From assembly GCF_000687455.2 (NCBI RefSeq), contig NZ_JGVW01000003.1, forward strand, positions 1 to 55,916: a DNA stretch of 55,916 bases. Reading direction: 5' to 3'. Below are positions 42,418 through 52,203 of this stretch, in pieces. How positions within the stretch are numbered: position 1 is the stretch's first letter; every line of letters starts with the position of its first letter. The translations under genes were made by a program, and so were the position numbers. The DNA is from Burkholderia sp. lig30 (GTDB taxonomy: Bacteria; Pseudomonadota; Gammaproteobacteria; Burkholderiales; Burkholderiaceae). The notes under the pieces are model-generated. The model was not told the origin of the DNA. It did not search any database and saw only the letters and a list, made by a program, of their open reading frames with translations.

Positions 42418-44646
42418 TCAGCGTCGCGCGGCGCCCTCGAAGACCTCGAGGACATGCCGCAGGTCCGCCTGCTCCTGCGCGTCGAGCGGATTGCCGGCCG
42501 TCAGCACCTGCTCCAGCGCATCGCCGAGCCGACGGATCTCCGCCGGCTCCGCGCACGCCAGCAACCGGGGAATCGCGGCCATCGCCGCGTCGAGATCGAC
42601 GCGCATCAGGTTCGTCTGCCGCCGCACGACGATCCGGAATGCCTCGATGCGGTTCGCGTTGCGGCGCGACGGTTGCTTGAGCGCGTCCGACTCGTGAAGG
42701 CGCAGCGCGAGATTGAAGCGGCGTTCCTCGATTTCCGGGCGATGCCGCAGCACGTAGAAGATCGCCCGCAGCGCCGCCTCGATCAGGCCGCCTTCGTCAA
42801 TCGCCGAGCGCAATTCGGCGATTTTCCGGTCGACGAATTGACGGTGCTCCGGCGACACGCTCGGATAGGGCCGCGGCGGCCGCTCGTCGGACGCCTTTTG
42901 TCCGACGAGCGCCTGCAGCCACGGCGCGCCGTATACGGCCTCGAACGTCTGCTCGCAGGCGGCATCGCGCAGATCGCGCCACTGGTTCAACGCCGCCTCG
43001 ATCGCCGCCGATACGCCCTCCTGCGCCAGCCAGGCCGGATTGTCCGCGGGCACCGGCGTCCGGTTGGCGCGGACGCTGCCGGCGACAGCCGACACCCAGG
43101 CGGCCAGCGGATTGCCGTCCGACCACCATTCGTAGGCCATGCGAAGCGGATGCAGGGTTTCGAGGACGTGCGCCGACTCGGGCGTCACGCACGCGCGGAC
43201 CCACGGCTGCACGAAGGTCCGGTAAAGCCCGAGATTGATGTCCGAGCAGCGTGCGGCGGTGTCGAAGCGGCGGTCGCTCTGCGGGTCGGGCTGCACGATC
43301 TCGCGAATGTCGTCCAGCTTGCGCGGCTTCACGTCGAGCAGAAATTCGCCCTCGGCCGGGGCGGGCTGAACGTTCTGCTCGGGGTTCACGCCGATCGTGG
43401 CCTCGTAGATTCCGGACGGCAGCAGGTCGATGAGGTCGATGTTCGCCGCGAACTTCCGGTGCTCCTTGCGCCCGACGCCGCCCGACACGAATATGCCGAG
43501 ATGGCCGATGCTCTCGTGCGTCGCGTACACGATGGTCTGGTCATGCGTCAGCACGTCCATGTCGTCGCGATACAGATCGGTGATCCAGCCGAGCGCCTGC
43601 GGCGGCGGCGTGATGTTGTCGCCGTACGAGCAGAACACGACGATCGGCGAGCGGATGTTGCGCAGGTCCAGGCGGATGCCGTCCGACGTGATCAGCTCCG
43701 CGGTGGCCAGGCGGTTGCCGACGAACAGGTTGTCGACGATGTACTGCATTTCCACGTCGTTGAGGAACACGTGCCCGCCCCAGTATTCCTCGAAGTCGAG
43801 GAAGCGGCGGGCCTCGGTGTCGACTTTCGAATAGAGGGTGTAGCGCTTGCTCCAGAGCGTGTTGGCCGGATTCAGGTTCTCGAAGTTCTGCACGAGCCAC
43901 GCACCGTCGAAGCGCCCCGCCCCCAGGTCGCTCGTCAGCGCGGTCAGCCACGAGCCGCCGAGCAGGCCGCCGGCGTAGCGCATCGGGTTCCTGCCCTTCC
44001 AGCCGGCCCAGTACGAGACGGGCGAACCGGCGACGATGATCGGGCCGAACAGCTCCGGGCGCATGGCCGCCGTCATCAGGATCTGCCAGCCGGCCTGGCA
44101 GTTGCCGATGACCGCCGGCTTGCCCTGGCTGTCCGGGTGTCGCTCGATGACCTTCTCGAGGAATGCCGCCTCGGCGCGCATCACGTCCTCGACCGTCTGC
44201 CCCGGCACCGGGTCCGGGAGAAAGCCGACGAAATAGCACGGATGGCCCGCGCGCAGCGCGGCGCCCACCTCGCTGTCGGGCTTGAAGCCGCCGATGCCGG
44301 GCCCATGCCCGGCGCGCGGATCGACGACCACGAACGGGCGCTTGGTATCGTCGGTCGGCGCATCGGCATGGGGCAGGATGCGCACGAGCCCGTAGTTCAC
44401 CGGTTTCGGCAGGTCGAGCCCGGACAGGATCAGTTCGCAGGGGAAGTGCAGGACGTTGGGGACTTTCTCCGCCAGATGCGCGGTGTACCGGTTGCCGCGC
44501 TCGCGCATCACGTCCGCGTACAGGATGCCGCGCTGCCACGCGTCGGCCAGGTAGGCGGCGAAGGCGCCCCATGGGTACAGGCTGTCCGGCAGAAACGGAA
44601 AGCGTGCGGATTCAACGGTTTCGGCTGCGTGGTCGATCGTTTGCAT
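42418..44646 (-). CDS. DUF3141 protein (PhaC-like alpha/beta hydrolase)
   Basis: 742 residues; MQTIDHAAETVESARF begins at 44646. The N-terminal half is a PHA-synthase-like alpha/beta hydrolase: HFPCELILSGLDLPKPVNY, VVVDPRAGHGPGIGGFKPDSEVG, the elbow VIGNCQAGWQ (Cys in place of Ser, as in PhaC) and SYGDNITPPPQALGWITDLY with the acid, then HESIGHLGIFVSGGVGRKEH with the His. The C-terminal ~250 residues are helical and specific to DUF3141. It may make or break polyhydroxyalkanoate-like acyl chains or a related thioester, but no phaA/phaB neighbours are present. Confidence 0.84.
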   Translation of the reverse strand: MQTIDHAAETVESARFPFLPDSLYPWGAFAAYLADAWQRGILYADVMRERGNRYTAHLAEKVPNVLHFPCELILSGLDLPKPVNYGLVRILPHADAPTDDTKRPFVVVDPRAGHGPGIGGFKPDSEVGAALRAGHPCYFVGFLPDPVPGQTVEDVMRAEAAFLEKVIERHPDSQGKPAVIGNCQAGWQILMTAAMRPELFGPIIVAGSPVSYWAGWKGRNPMRYAGGLLGGSWLTALTSDLGAGRFDGAWLVQNFENLNPANTLWSKRYTLYSKVDTEARRFLDFEEYWGGHVFLNDVEMQYIVDNLFVGNRLATAELITSDGIRLDLRNIRSPIVVFCSYGDNITPPPQALGWITDLYRDDMDVLTHDQTIVYATHESIGHLGIFVSGGVGRKEHRKFAANIDLIDLLPSGIYEATIGVNPEQNVQPAPAEGEFLLDVKPRKLDDIREIVQPDPQSDRRFDTAARCSDINLGLYRTFVQPWVRACVTPESAHVLETLHPLRMAYEWWSDGNPLAAWVSAVAGSVRANRTPVPADNPAWLAQEGVSAAIEAALNQWRDLRDAACEQTFEAVYGAPWLQALVGQKASDERPPRPYPSVSPEHRQFVDRKIAELRSAIDEGGLIEAALRAIFYVLRHRPEIEERRFNLALRLHESDALKQPSRRNANRIEAFRIVVRRQTNLMRVDLDAAMAAIPRLLACAEPAEIRRLGDALEQVLTAGNPLDAQEQADLRHVLEVFEGAARR

Positions 44647-44821
44647 GACTACCCCTGTTCTCCATCGTCGATAAGCCCGCCGGACTTCCCTGACGGTTCG
44701 GATGTGCGTTGCGGGGCACGGTCGCCCGGCCCGGGTTCATTCGGAATGCAAAGCGGCGGCAACCGCGCCCCGCTTCGCGGCGGCGGCGCGGCCCGGAGAG
44801 GCCCGCGCCCGCCTCGACCGC

Positions 44822-46348
44822 TCACGTCTTGCCGGGCGATCCCTCGTCTCCGCTCGACCAGCCGCCGCCGAGCGCGAGATACAGCCGCACCGTCGCGAGC
44901 GCCTCGCCGGTCTGCGACTGCACCAGCTCGTCTTCGCGCCGCAACGCGTCGATGCGTGCATCCAGTACATCCTGCAACGTCCGCCGGCCGCCTTCGTAAA
45001 GGCGCCGGGCCTCGTCCGCGTTGCGGCGCGCGATTTCGAGCGTCGCCGCCAGCCGCTCGCTGCGCTGGTCGAAGCCGTGACGCACGCCATACGCGCTGTC
45101 GACTTCCTCGAGCGTCTGCAGCAGCGTCTTGTCGTGCTGCGCGAGCGCGGCCTGCAGGCGCGCATCGTTGGCCTCGATGTTCGAGCGAATGCGCCCCGCG
45201 TTGAAGATCGGCAGGTCGGCGCCGACGCCGATCAACCCGCCCGTGCCGCTCAGCGCCGACAGGCCGTCGAGATGCACGCGGCCGTCGAGGCCGACGAACG
45301 TCAGATAGAAGCGCGGCAGCAGGTCGGCTTTCGCGCTGCCGAGCCGGGCGGCCTGCGCGCGCACCATCGCCGCCGTCGCGCGCACGTCGGGCCGGCGCTC
45401 CAGCACCGCCGACGGCAGTTCGCCCGCCGGCACGGCCGGCACCCGAAACGGCCCCGGCGCGGCCAGCGGCGCGGCCTGCTGCGGGGGCTGGCCGGCGAGG
45501 ATCGCGAGCCGCCGCCGGCGCACGTCGATCTGGCTCGCCAGCGCGGGACGCTCGGCCTCGCGCGCGACGATCTGCTCGTTCACGCGCGCCACGTCGTAGC
45601 GCGTGGCCTGCCCGGCACGAAAGCGCGCGTCGGTATAGCGTTGCAGCGCATGCAGCGTGACAAGGCTGCGATCGAGCAGATCGAGCCTGCGCTGCAGCCC
45701 TTGCGCTTCCAGGTAGTTCTGCGCGACGTCGCCCGCGATTGCGACGCGCGTGCCGCGCAGCTTTTCCTGCGCGGCGTCGGCCAGCAGCGCGGCGGCCTGC
45801 GCGTCGCTCGCGCGGCGGCCGAAGATGTCGACTTCCCACCCGGCCGTGATGCCGCCCGCATAACTGTCGAGATCGGGCGAACCGTCGGGCACCTGCGACG
45901 GATCGCGCAGGTCGCCGAAGCCGTGGACGCCGCCCGCCCGCGCGGACAGCGACGGATAGCGCGCCGATTCGGCGACCGCCGCGAGCGCGCGCGCCTCGCG
46001 TACGCGCGCCTGCGCGACGCGCACATCCGTGTTCGCGCGCAATGCGTCATCGACATGTCGGGCAAGCGCGGGATCCTGCCATTGCGACCACCAGTGCGCG
46101 AGGTCGGCTTGCGTGCCGTCCGCCGCCGGCACTTGCTCGAACGCGGCGGGAACGTCGCGCTGAGGCGGCACGTCGACCTTCACGATCGACGTGCAGGCGG
46201 CGAGCATCGCCGCCGCGATCGCGACGGCCACGGCGGCGCCCTCTCGCCGGCGCGACGCGCGTCCCGGCGCACGATCCGGCATACGGCGCGCATCGGCACC
46301 CGTCGCGGGTCTCGCGCAAGCGTTCTGAATGATTCTGAAGTCGGTCAT
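44822..46348 (-). CDS. NodT-type outer-membrane efflux lipoprotein
   Basis: 508 residues. After a basic N-terminus there is a lipobox LAAC (about 50) so the protein is anchored in the outer membrane. The TolC-like repeats are evident: WWSQWQDPALARHVDDALRANTDVRVAQARVREARAL, PSLSARAG, GWEVDIFGR, ERRPDVRATAAMVRAQAARLGSAKADLLPRF and DLPIFNAGRIRSNIEANDARL. The length is ordinary. It lies 7 bp beyond the ABC-2 permease gene, giving an export channel for the ABC efflux unit upstream. Substrate unknown, probably a drug or lipid-like compound. Confidence 0.92.
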   Translation of the reverse strand: MTDFRIIQNACARPATGADARRMPDRAPGRASRRREGAAVAVAIAAAMLAACTSIVKVDVPPQRDVPAAFEQVPAADGTQADLAHWWSQWQDPALARHVDDALRANTDVRVAQARVREARALAAVAESARYPSLSARAGGVHGFGDLRDPSQVPDGSPDLDSYAGGITAGWEVDIFGRRASDAQAAALLADAAQEKLRGTRVAIAGDVAQNYLEAQGLQRRLDLLDRSLVTLHALQRYTDARFRAGQATRYDVARVNEQIVAREAERPALASQIDVRRRRLAILAGQPPQQAAPLAAPGPFRVPAVPAGELPSAVLERRPDVRATAAMVRAQAARLGSAKADLLPRFYLTFVGLDGRVHLDGLSALSGTGGLIGVGADLPIFNAGRIRSNIEANDARLQAALAQHDKTLLQTLEEVDSAYGVRHGFDQRSERLAATLEIARRNADEARRLYEGGRRTLQDVLDARIDALRREDELVQSQTGEALATVRLYLALGGGWSSGDEGSPGKT

Positions 46349-46355
46349 CGGCGAT

Positions 46356-47483
46356 TCAACCTTGTTGCGCGAGCATCGAACGGAAGCGCACGAGCGCCAG
46401 CGCGAGGAAAAGTCCGCCCGCTGCGGCGATGCCCAGCAGGCGCGGCCATACGATGTCGATGCCCGCGCCGCGGAACAGGATGGACTGGGTGAGCGCGACG
46501 AACTGTGTCGTCGGCAGCAGCTTCACGAACGGCTGCATCGCGACCGGCATGCTCTGCACCGGCGTCGCGGCCCCGGAGAGCAGGTACGCGATCGCATAGG
46601 TCGGGACGGCGAGCAGCCCGAACTGCGGCATCGCGGGCGCGAGCGTCGCGAGCCACATGCCGAGCGCCGTCACCGAGAACAGGTAGAGCGCGGTGCCCAG
46701 CGCGAACAGCGCGATCGAGCCCTGCAGCGGCACCTTCAGCCACACGTTCACGACGAAGCACAGCGACAGCAGCGACACGACGAAGATCACCGAGCCGTTC
46801 GCGATGATCTTCGCGACGGCGATCTCGCTCGCGCGCACCGGCATCACGAGCAAGTGCTCGATCGTGCCGTGCTCGCGCTCGCGGATCACCGCGGCGCCGA
46901 CCAGGATGATCGACAGCACCGTGATGTCGATGACGATCTGCATGGTCGACGTGAACCAGTACGATTCCGTGTTGGGATTGAACTGCACGCGCACGACCGC
47001 GTTCACGGGCAGCCGCGCGTCGAGGTTGCGCGCGCGCAGGAACGCGAACGTCTCGGTCGTGAAGATCTGCTGCAGGTACGCGGTGCCGAGGCCCGCCTGC
47101 GTCATGGCGGTCGCGTCGACCAGCACCTGCACGGACGGCGAGCGGCCCGCCAGCACGTCCGCCTCGAAGCGCGGCGGGATTTCGATCGCGAAAATGTAGC
47201 GGCCGCGATCGAGCTCGGCGTCGATGTCCTGCCGGCCGACGTCGACCGGCGGCTTGAAATACGGCGGCTGGATCGCCGCGCGCAACTGCCGCGACAGCTC
47301 CGAGTGGTCGCCGTCGATGATCGCCACCGACGCATTCGACACTTCGGCCTTGATCCCCTTCGCGACCGAGTAGACGGCGAGCGTGAACGCGAACACGATC
47401 AGCGCCATCAGCGTCGCGTCGCTGAACAGGCTGAAGATCTCCTTGCGGCTAAGACGCGCGACGTTCTTGAACCATTGCGTCAC
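46356..47483 (-). CDS. ABC-2 type permease of the efflux unit
   Basis: 375 residues. GTG at 47483 is chosen because AGGAGG precedes it by 7 bp and an open frame upstream is shadow sequence. One N-terminal helix (LMALIVFAFTLAVYSVAKGI), a large periplasmic loop (about 45-170) and five C-terminal helices, with INVIREREHGTIEHLLVMPV-like family motif (REREHGTIEHLLVMPVRASE). The layout is that of YhhJ/YbhR-family permeases that pair with YhiH/RbbA-type proteins. Together with the fused ATPase it should move substrate across the inner membrane. The stop of the fusion gene lies 3 bp upstream. Confidence 0.92.
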   Translation of the reverse strand: MTQWFKNVARLSRKEIFSLFSDATLMALIVFAFTLAVYSVAKGIKAEVSNASVAIIDGDHSELSRQLRAAIQPPYFKPPVDVGRQDIDAELDRGRYIFAIEIPPRFEADVLAGRSPSVQVLVDATAMTQAGLGTAYLQQIFTTETFAFLRARNLDARLPVNAVVRVQFNPNTESYWFTSTMQIVIDITVLSIILVGAAVIREREHGTIEHLLVMPVRASEIAVAKIIANGSVIFVVSLLSLCFVVNVWLKVPLQGSIALFALGTALYLFSVTALGMWLATLAPAMPQFGLLAVPTYAIAYLLSGAATPVQSMPVAMQPFVKLLPTTQFVALTQSILFRGAGIDIVWPRLLGIAAAGGLFLALALVRFRSMLAQQG

Positions 47484-47485
47484 GG

Positions 47486-50422
47486 CTAGGCCTCCTGCTT
47501 CGGCAACAGGCAATACGCGCCGATCAGGTAGAGCAGCGCGAAGCCCGACAGCGCGGCGTACATCGTGCCGAAGTGGGCGGCGCCCAGGCCCTTCGTGAAG
47601 CTGCCCAGGCTCACGAGCTGGAACCACGACGACGGAAAGCCGAGCCCTGCCCAGTAGCTGCTCCCGGTGAGCGTCGACACCGGATAGAGCAGCCCGGAGA
47701 AATTGACCGACGGAATCAGGCACAGAATCGCGGTGCCGAAAATCGCCGCGACCTGGGAGCGCACGAACGTCGACACGAGCAGGCCGAGGCCGGTCGCCGC
47801 GAACACGAACAGCAGCGCGCCGATCGAGAGCGCGACGAACGATCCCTTCAGCGGCACGCCGAGCACCGTGACGGTCAGCGCGACGAGCACGAGGTAGCTC
47901 GCCATCGCGAGCCCCACGTACGGCGCCTGCTTGCCGAGCAGGTACTCGCCGACGCCGGCCGGCGATGCGTAGAGATTCGTGATCGAGCCCATCTCCTTCT
48001 CGCGCACGACGCCGAGCGCGGTCAGCATCGTCGGGATCAGGATCAGCGCGAGCATGATGACGCCGGGCGTAATCGCGTAGATGCTGCGGAATTCCTCGTT
48101 GTAGATGAAGCGCGACTCGACCGACACCGGCAGCGCGGGCATCGCGACGCTCGCATGACGGATTTCCTTGCCGACGTAGTCGAGCAGCACCGCGTTCACG
48201 TAGGTGCCGATCGTCGCGCCGGGGAACGGGCTGGAGCCATCGACATGGAACGACAGCTCTGGCCGGCGCCCGGCGAGCAGGTCGCGGCCGAAGTCCGGCG
48301 GAATCTCGACGACCAGCTGCGCGTCGTCGGCCTGCAGCAGGCGGCGCGCTTCGCCGTCGGTGTACACGTGGCCGGTCGGCACGAAGTAGCGCGAGCCGGA
48401 AAACTGCTCGACCAGGGTACGGCTTTCAAGGCTATGGTCGCGATCGAGCACGGCGAATCGCACGTTCTCCACATCGAACGACACGCTCCATGCGGCGGCG
48501 AGCAGCAGCACCACCGGGCCGAGCAGCGCGAACGCGAGCCGCAGCCTGTCGCGCGCGAGTTCGAGCGACTCGCGGCGCGCGAAGGCCCAGATGCGCGCGA
48601 GCGAACCGGCGGTGGGTGCCGCGGTGGGCGAGGCGGTGGGCGAGGCGTTAGCCATTGCGTTGGCCGTCGCTTCGGCAGTCCCTTCGGCAGTCCCTTCGGT
48701 AGTCCCATCGGCGGTCCCATCGGCGGTCCCTTCGGCCGTCGCTTTGCCGGCCGCTTCGGCGGTTGCTTTGGCCGTCGCTTCGGCGGACGCTTCGTCCCCC
48801 GCGTCCGGCTGCGCGCCGGGTCGCGCCGCCTCCGGCTGGCGCGAGGCCGGCGTCGGCGCGCTGGCGGCCTCGGCTTCTTCGAGACAGGCCACGAATGCCT
48901 CTTCGAGCGTCGACGCGTGACGCTGCTCGCGCAATTCCTCCGGGCTGCCCACGGCGAGCACGCGGCCGCGGTGCATCAGCGAAATGCGGTCGCAGCGCGC
49001 CGCCTCGTTCATGAAGTGCGTCGAGATGAAAATGGTCACGCGCTCCTCGCGCGACAGCTGGATCAGGTGCCGCCAGAACATGTCGCGCGCGCCGGGATCG
49101 ACGCCCGAGGTCGGTTCGTCGAGGATCAGCACTTCCGGCTTGTGCAGGCACGCGGCCGCGAGCTGCAGCCGCTGGCGGATGCCGAGCGACAGCGCGGCGG
49201 GCCGCTCGTCGGCGCACGGCTGCAGCTCGAAGCTCGCCAGCGACCGCTCGACGGCCTCACTCGCGCGCGCGCCCTCCATCCGGTAGAGCTTCGCGTGCAA
49301 GTCGAGGTTCTGCCGCACCGTCAGCTCCTCGTACAGCGAGAACGACTGCGACATGTAGCCGACCTTCATCCGCGTGTTCATGTCGGTCGCGTCGATCGGC
49401 TTGCCGAGCAGCGTCGCGGTCCCGCTCGTCGCGTCGAGCAGGCCGGTCAGCATCTTCATCGTCGTGGTCTTGCCGCAGCCGTTCGAGCCGAGAAAGCCGA
49501 AGATCTCGTTGCGCTCGATCCGGAAACTCACGTGATCGACCGCGACGAAGCTGCCGAAGCGCCGCGTGAGCCCGTCGGCGACGATCGCGGGCGCGCCGTC
49601 CTGCGGGCGCGGCGGGATCACCAGGTCGCCCGCGTCGGCGCCGCTGGCAGCCGGCAGGAGCGACACGTACGCCCGCTCCAGGTCGTCCGTGCCCGCGCGC
49701 TCGAGCACCGCCTGCGTGCTGTCGTTGACGAGCACGCGCCCGCCGTCCATCGCGACCAGATGCTCGAAGCGCTGCGCCTCTTCCATGTAGGCGGTTGCGA
49801 CGATCACGCTCATGCCGCGTTGCTCGGCGCGCAGATCGTCGACCAGCGTCCAGAACTGGCGGCGCGACAGCGGATCGACGCCGGTGGTCGGTTCGTCGAG
49901 GATCAGCAGGTCGGGATTGTGCACGAGCGCGCAGCACAGGCCGAGCTTCTGCTTCATCCCGCCCGACAGCTTGCCTGCCGGCCGGTCCGGAAACGGCGCA
50001 AGGCCGGTGGCATCGAGCAGGCGCTGGATGCGCGCCGCGCGCGCACGCGCATCGAGCCCGAACAGGCGCGCGAAGAAATCGATGTTCTCGTACACCGAGA
50101 GCGTCGGGTACAGATTGCGCCCGAGCCCTTGCGGCATGAACGCGACGCGCGGCAGGATCGCCTCGCGCCGGTCGCGCACGCGCAGGTCCGCGCCGAGCAC
50201 CGACACAGCGCCCTGCTGGATGCGCTTCACGCCGGCGATGACGCCGAGCAGCGTCGACTTGCCGACGCCGTCCGGGCCGATCAGGCCGATCGTCGTGTGC
50301 GCCGGCAGCGACAGCGATACGTCGTCGAGCGCGAGCGCCGAGCCATAGCGATGCGACAGGTTCGCGACCTGGATCGCACCCGCCGCATGGCCCGCCCCCG
50401 ACGTGCCGAGCGTGGCAGCCAT
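47486..50422 (-). CDS. ABC transporter fusion: two ATPase domains plus permease (RbbA/YhiH-like)
   Basis: 978 residues; GGGAG six bases upstream supports ATG 50422. Two full nucleotide-binding domains: the first with GPDGVGKSTLL, LSGGMKQK and LILDEPTTGVD, the second with GSNGCGKTTTMKML, a weaker signature LSLGIRQR and LILDEPTSGVD. A ~65-residue Ala/Thr/Glu low-complexity linker (about 545-610) leads to an ABC-2 permease half with helices at the C-terminus (REKEMGSITNLYASP). Same-length proteins in E. coli (RbbA, YhiH) are linked to ribosomes or to efflux; here HlyD and NodT genes argue for efflux. Confidence 0.93.
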   Translation of the reverse strand: MAATLGTSGAGHAAGAIQVANLSHRYGSALALDDVSLSLPAHTTIGLIGPDGVGKSTLLGVIAGVKRIQQGAVSVLGADLRVRDRREAILPRVAFMPQGLGRNLYPTLSVYENIDFFARLFGLDARARAARIQRLLDATGLAPFPDRPAGKLSGGMKQKLGLCCALVHNPDLLILDEPTTGVDPLSRRQFWTLVDDLRAEQRGMSVIVATAYMEEAQRFEHLVAMDGGRVLVNDSTQAVLERAGTDDLERAYVSLLPAASGADAGDLVIPPRPQDGAPAIVADGLTRRFGSFVAVDHVSFRIERNEIFGFLGSNGCGKTTTMKMLTGLLDATSGTATLLGKPIDATDMNTRMKVGYMSQSFSLYEELTVRQNLDLHAKLYRMEGARASEAVERSLASFELQPCADERPAALSLGIRQRLQLAAACLHKPEVLILDEPTSGVDPGARDMFWRHLIQLSREERVTIFISTHFMNEAARCDRISLMHRGRVLAVGSPEELREQRHASTLEEAFVACLEEAEAASAPTPASRQPEAARPGAQPDAGDEASAEATAKATAEAAGKATAEGTADGTADGTTEGTAEGTAEATANAMANASPTASPTAAPTAGSLARIWAFARRESLELARDRLRLAFALLGPVVLLLAAAWSVSFDVENVRFAVLDRDHSLESRTLVEQFSGSRYFVPTGHVYTDGEARRLLQADDAQLVVEIPPDFGRDLLAGRRPELSFHVDGSSPFPGATIGTYVNAVLLDYVGKEIRHASVAMPALPVSVESRFIYNEEFRSIYAITPGVIMLALILIPTMLTALGVVREKEMGSITNLYASPAGVGEYLLGKQAPYVGLAMASYLVLVALTVTVLGVPLKGSFVALSIGALLFVFAATGLGLLVSTFVRSQVAAIFGTAILCLIPSVNFSGLLYPVSTLTGSSYWAGLGFPSSWFQLVSLGSFTKGLGAAHFGTMYAALSGFALLYLIGAYCLLPKQEA
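48609..48799 (-). repeat. Imperfect 12-bp repeats encoding the ABC-fusion linker
   Basis: Tandem, imperfect units such as GGTCCCTTCGGC/GTCCCATCGGCG encode repeating Glu/Asp-Gly-Thr-Ala and Ala-Thr-Ala. The unit is a multiple of 3, so copy changes keep the frame. It lies between the second ATPase and the permease domain. Confidence 0.75.
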
Positions 50423-50425
50423 CGA

Positions 50426-51424
50426 TCAGCTCCCGCGCACGGCGAGCGCCGCGGGCCACGGATGCGAGCCATCGAGCCGCACGAAGCCGTTGCCGGTCAG
50501 GCCGGCCTTCAGCCGTGGCGCGAGACGCCGCGCCACGTCGACCGGCAACTGCAGCTTCACGCGATACATCAACTTCGCACGCTCGCCTGCGGTTTCGACG
50601 TATTTGGGCGTGAACTGCGCGTCGCTCGACACGAAGCCGATGCGCGCGGGAATCGGTTCGTTCGGGAACGCGTCGAGGACGATGCGTGCGTCGGCGCCGA
50701 TCGCGAGCTTGCCCGCCTGAGGCGCCGGCAGGAAGATCGTGAAATAGATGTCGTCGGGGTTGAGCATCGTCGCGACGCGCCCGCCTGCGGGCAGCACCGC
50801 GCCGACTTCGACGATCCGGTACTCGACCCGGCCCGCGATCGGCGCGCGAATGGTCGTGTCGGCGAGCACGGTCTTCAGCCGCGCGATCTGCGCGTCGGCC
50901 TCGGCGATCGCCGCATGCGCCTCGTCGAGCCCCGAGCGGGCGGCCTGCTGGCCGGCCTCGGCGCCGTCGAGCGCGTAGCGGCGGCGCTGGCGCTCGACGC
51001 CCGACACCTGCCCGTCGCCGAACAGCTTCGACGTCTCCGTCCATTCGAGGCCCGCCAGCCGCTCGTTCGCCGCGCTCGCATCGACCTCGGCGCGCGCGCG
51101 TGTCGCCGCGCCGGCCGCGCGCGTGCGCGACGCGTTGGCCGCATCGAGCTGCGCCAGCAATTCCGAGTCGTCCTCGCGCGCGACCACCGCGCCCGCCGCG
51201 AGCACGTCGCCCTCGTGAACGGGCAGCTCGACCACGCGCCCGCCGTACTTCACCGCGACATCGATGCGCGCCATTTCGAGCCGCCCGTTCGCGAACGCGA
51301 TATCGTCCGGCCATGCGCCGCGCCGGTCATGCGCCCACCAGACGCCCGCCCCGATCAACGCGGCCGCCACGACCGCCGCGATTGCCCAACTCCGCCTTTT
51401 GTTCATCAGCACTCTGTCGACCAT
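50426..51424 (-). CDS. HlyD/EmrA-type membrane fusion protein
   Basis: 332 residues from ATG 51424; ATG 51406 is an alternative. One N-terminal helix (AIAAVVAAALIGAGVWWAH), then the lipoyl-like half motif (IDVAVKYGGRVVELPVHEGDVLAAGAVVARED), a coiled-coil hairpin (about 85-185) and the second lipoyl half with DTTIRAPIAGRVEYRIVEVGAVLPAGGRV, then the beta-barrel (AGKLAIGADARIVLD). It should bridge the inner-membrane ABC transporter to the outer-membrane NodT channel. First gene of the minus-strand efflux operon; stop and ATG of the ABC gene are 3 bp apart. Confidence 0.93.
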   Translation of the reverse strand: MVDRVLMNKRRSWAIAAVVAAALIGAGVWWAHDRRGAWPDDIAFANGRLEMARIDVAVKYGGRVVELPVHEGDVLAAGAVVAREDDSELLAQLDAANASRTRAAGAATRARAEVDASAANERLAGLEWTETSKLFGDGQVSGVERQRRRYALDGAEAGQQAARSGLDEAHAAIAEADAQIARLKTVLADTTIRAPIAGRVEYRIVEVGAVLPAGGRVATMLNPDDIYFTIFLPAPQAGKLAIGADARIVLDAFPNEPIPARIGFVSSDAQFTPKYVETAGERAKLMYRVKLQLPVDVARRLAPRLKAGLTGNGFVRLDGSHPWPAALAVRGS

Positions 51425-52203
51425 GGATCAATCCACCGCGGGCCCAACCGGCCGCTCGTCGCGTACAGCCGCCGCGAAACGAAAATCCCCGACAGCATTC
51501 ATCGAATACATATCAACCATGGCAGTGCGCAATCTCCCGAAAACGAGCTGATTCATTCGCATAACTATTGCCCGGCACCCGATACCTGATACCTGATACT
51601 CGGGCGCCGTTCGTGAGACAAAATGACGCCGCCCGAATCGGACATCAAACCCACTCGCGTCACCGGCGGCGGGCCGAATAAAGACACGCGCCCGACTCGT
51701 CGTCCGTATTCGCCCATTGAAATCGCAGCGTCGGTCCGGCGCGCGGTTTCATTGACCTGGGCGGTTTCTATTCGAGCACGCGGTTCGAGGAACCTGCAAC
51801 GACAGCGCATGCCCGCGAGGCCATTCAAACGCCGGCGTGCATCGACGCCGCGCACGCGGAACGCGGCGCATCGCGCCATGTTCCGCATGGCACGGGATCG
51901 CGGACATTGCGAGGCGGGAAATCGCGCGACGGCATGCGCCGACAATCCTAGCGGATTTATCGCGACGTGCGCGCTCCATTACCGGGACAACGACGAAAAC
52001 GCGACAGCCATTTGACACGCCCGCTTTCGCCGCATCGATATTCTTTCCGGCTTCGCGTCGGTTTAAATACGCGCGGGTGCCGGGCATCACACGCGATGCA
52101 ACGCCTCGACATGTTGCCCGCCGCATACAAAAACTACAATGTTGGCAGAGGACAAATATTTTATGATTCAGGCCAAAGCGATGTTTCCACGAGGTCCATC
52201 AGC
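51425..52203. other. 779-bp gap between the efflux operon and the AraC gene
   Basis: No gene on either strand. At 51579-51600 there are three tandem copies of about 7 bp (ATACCTG) flanked by CCCG/CGGG. A weak promoter for the AraC gene (TACAAT at 52135-52140) lies at the right end. The region probably holds the divergent control region for efflux and the AraC gene. Confidence 0.5.

Noticed and set aside
47573..51589. A 1338-codon open frame on the plus strand opposite the efflux operon
   Set aside because: Arg/His-rich composition and perfect antiphase with the ABC/HlyD genes show it is a high-GC shadow of real minus-strand coding sequence.
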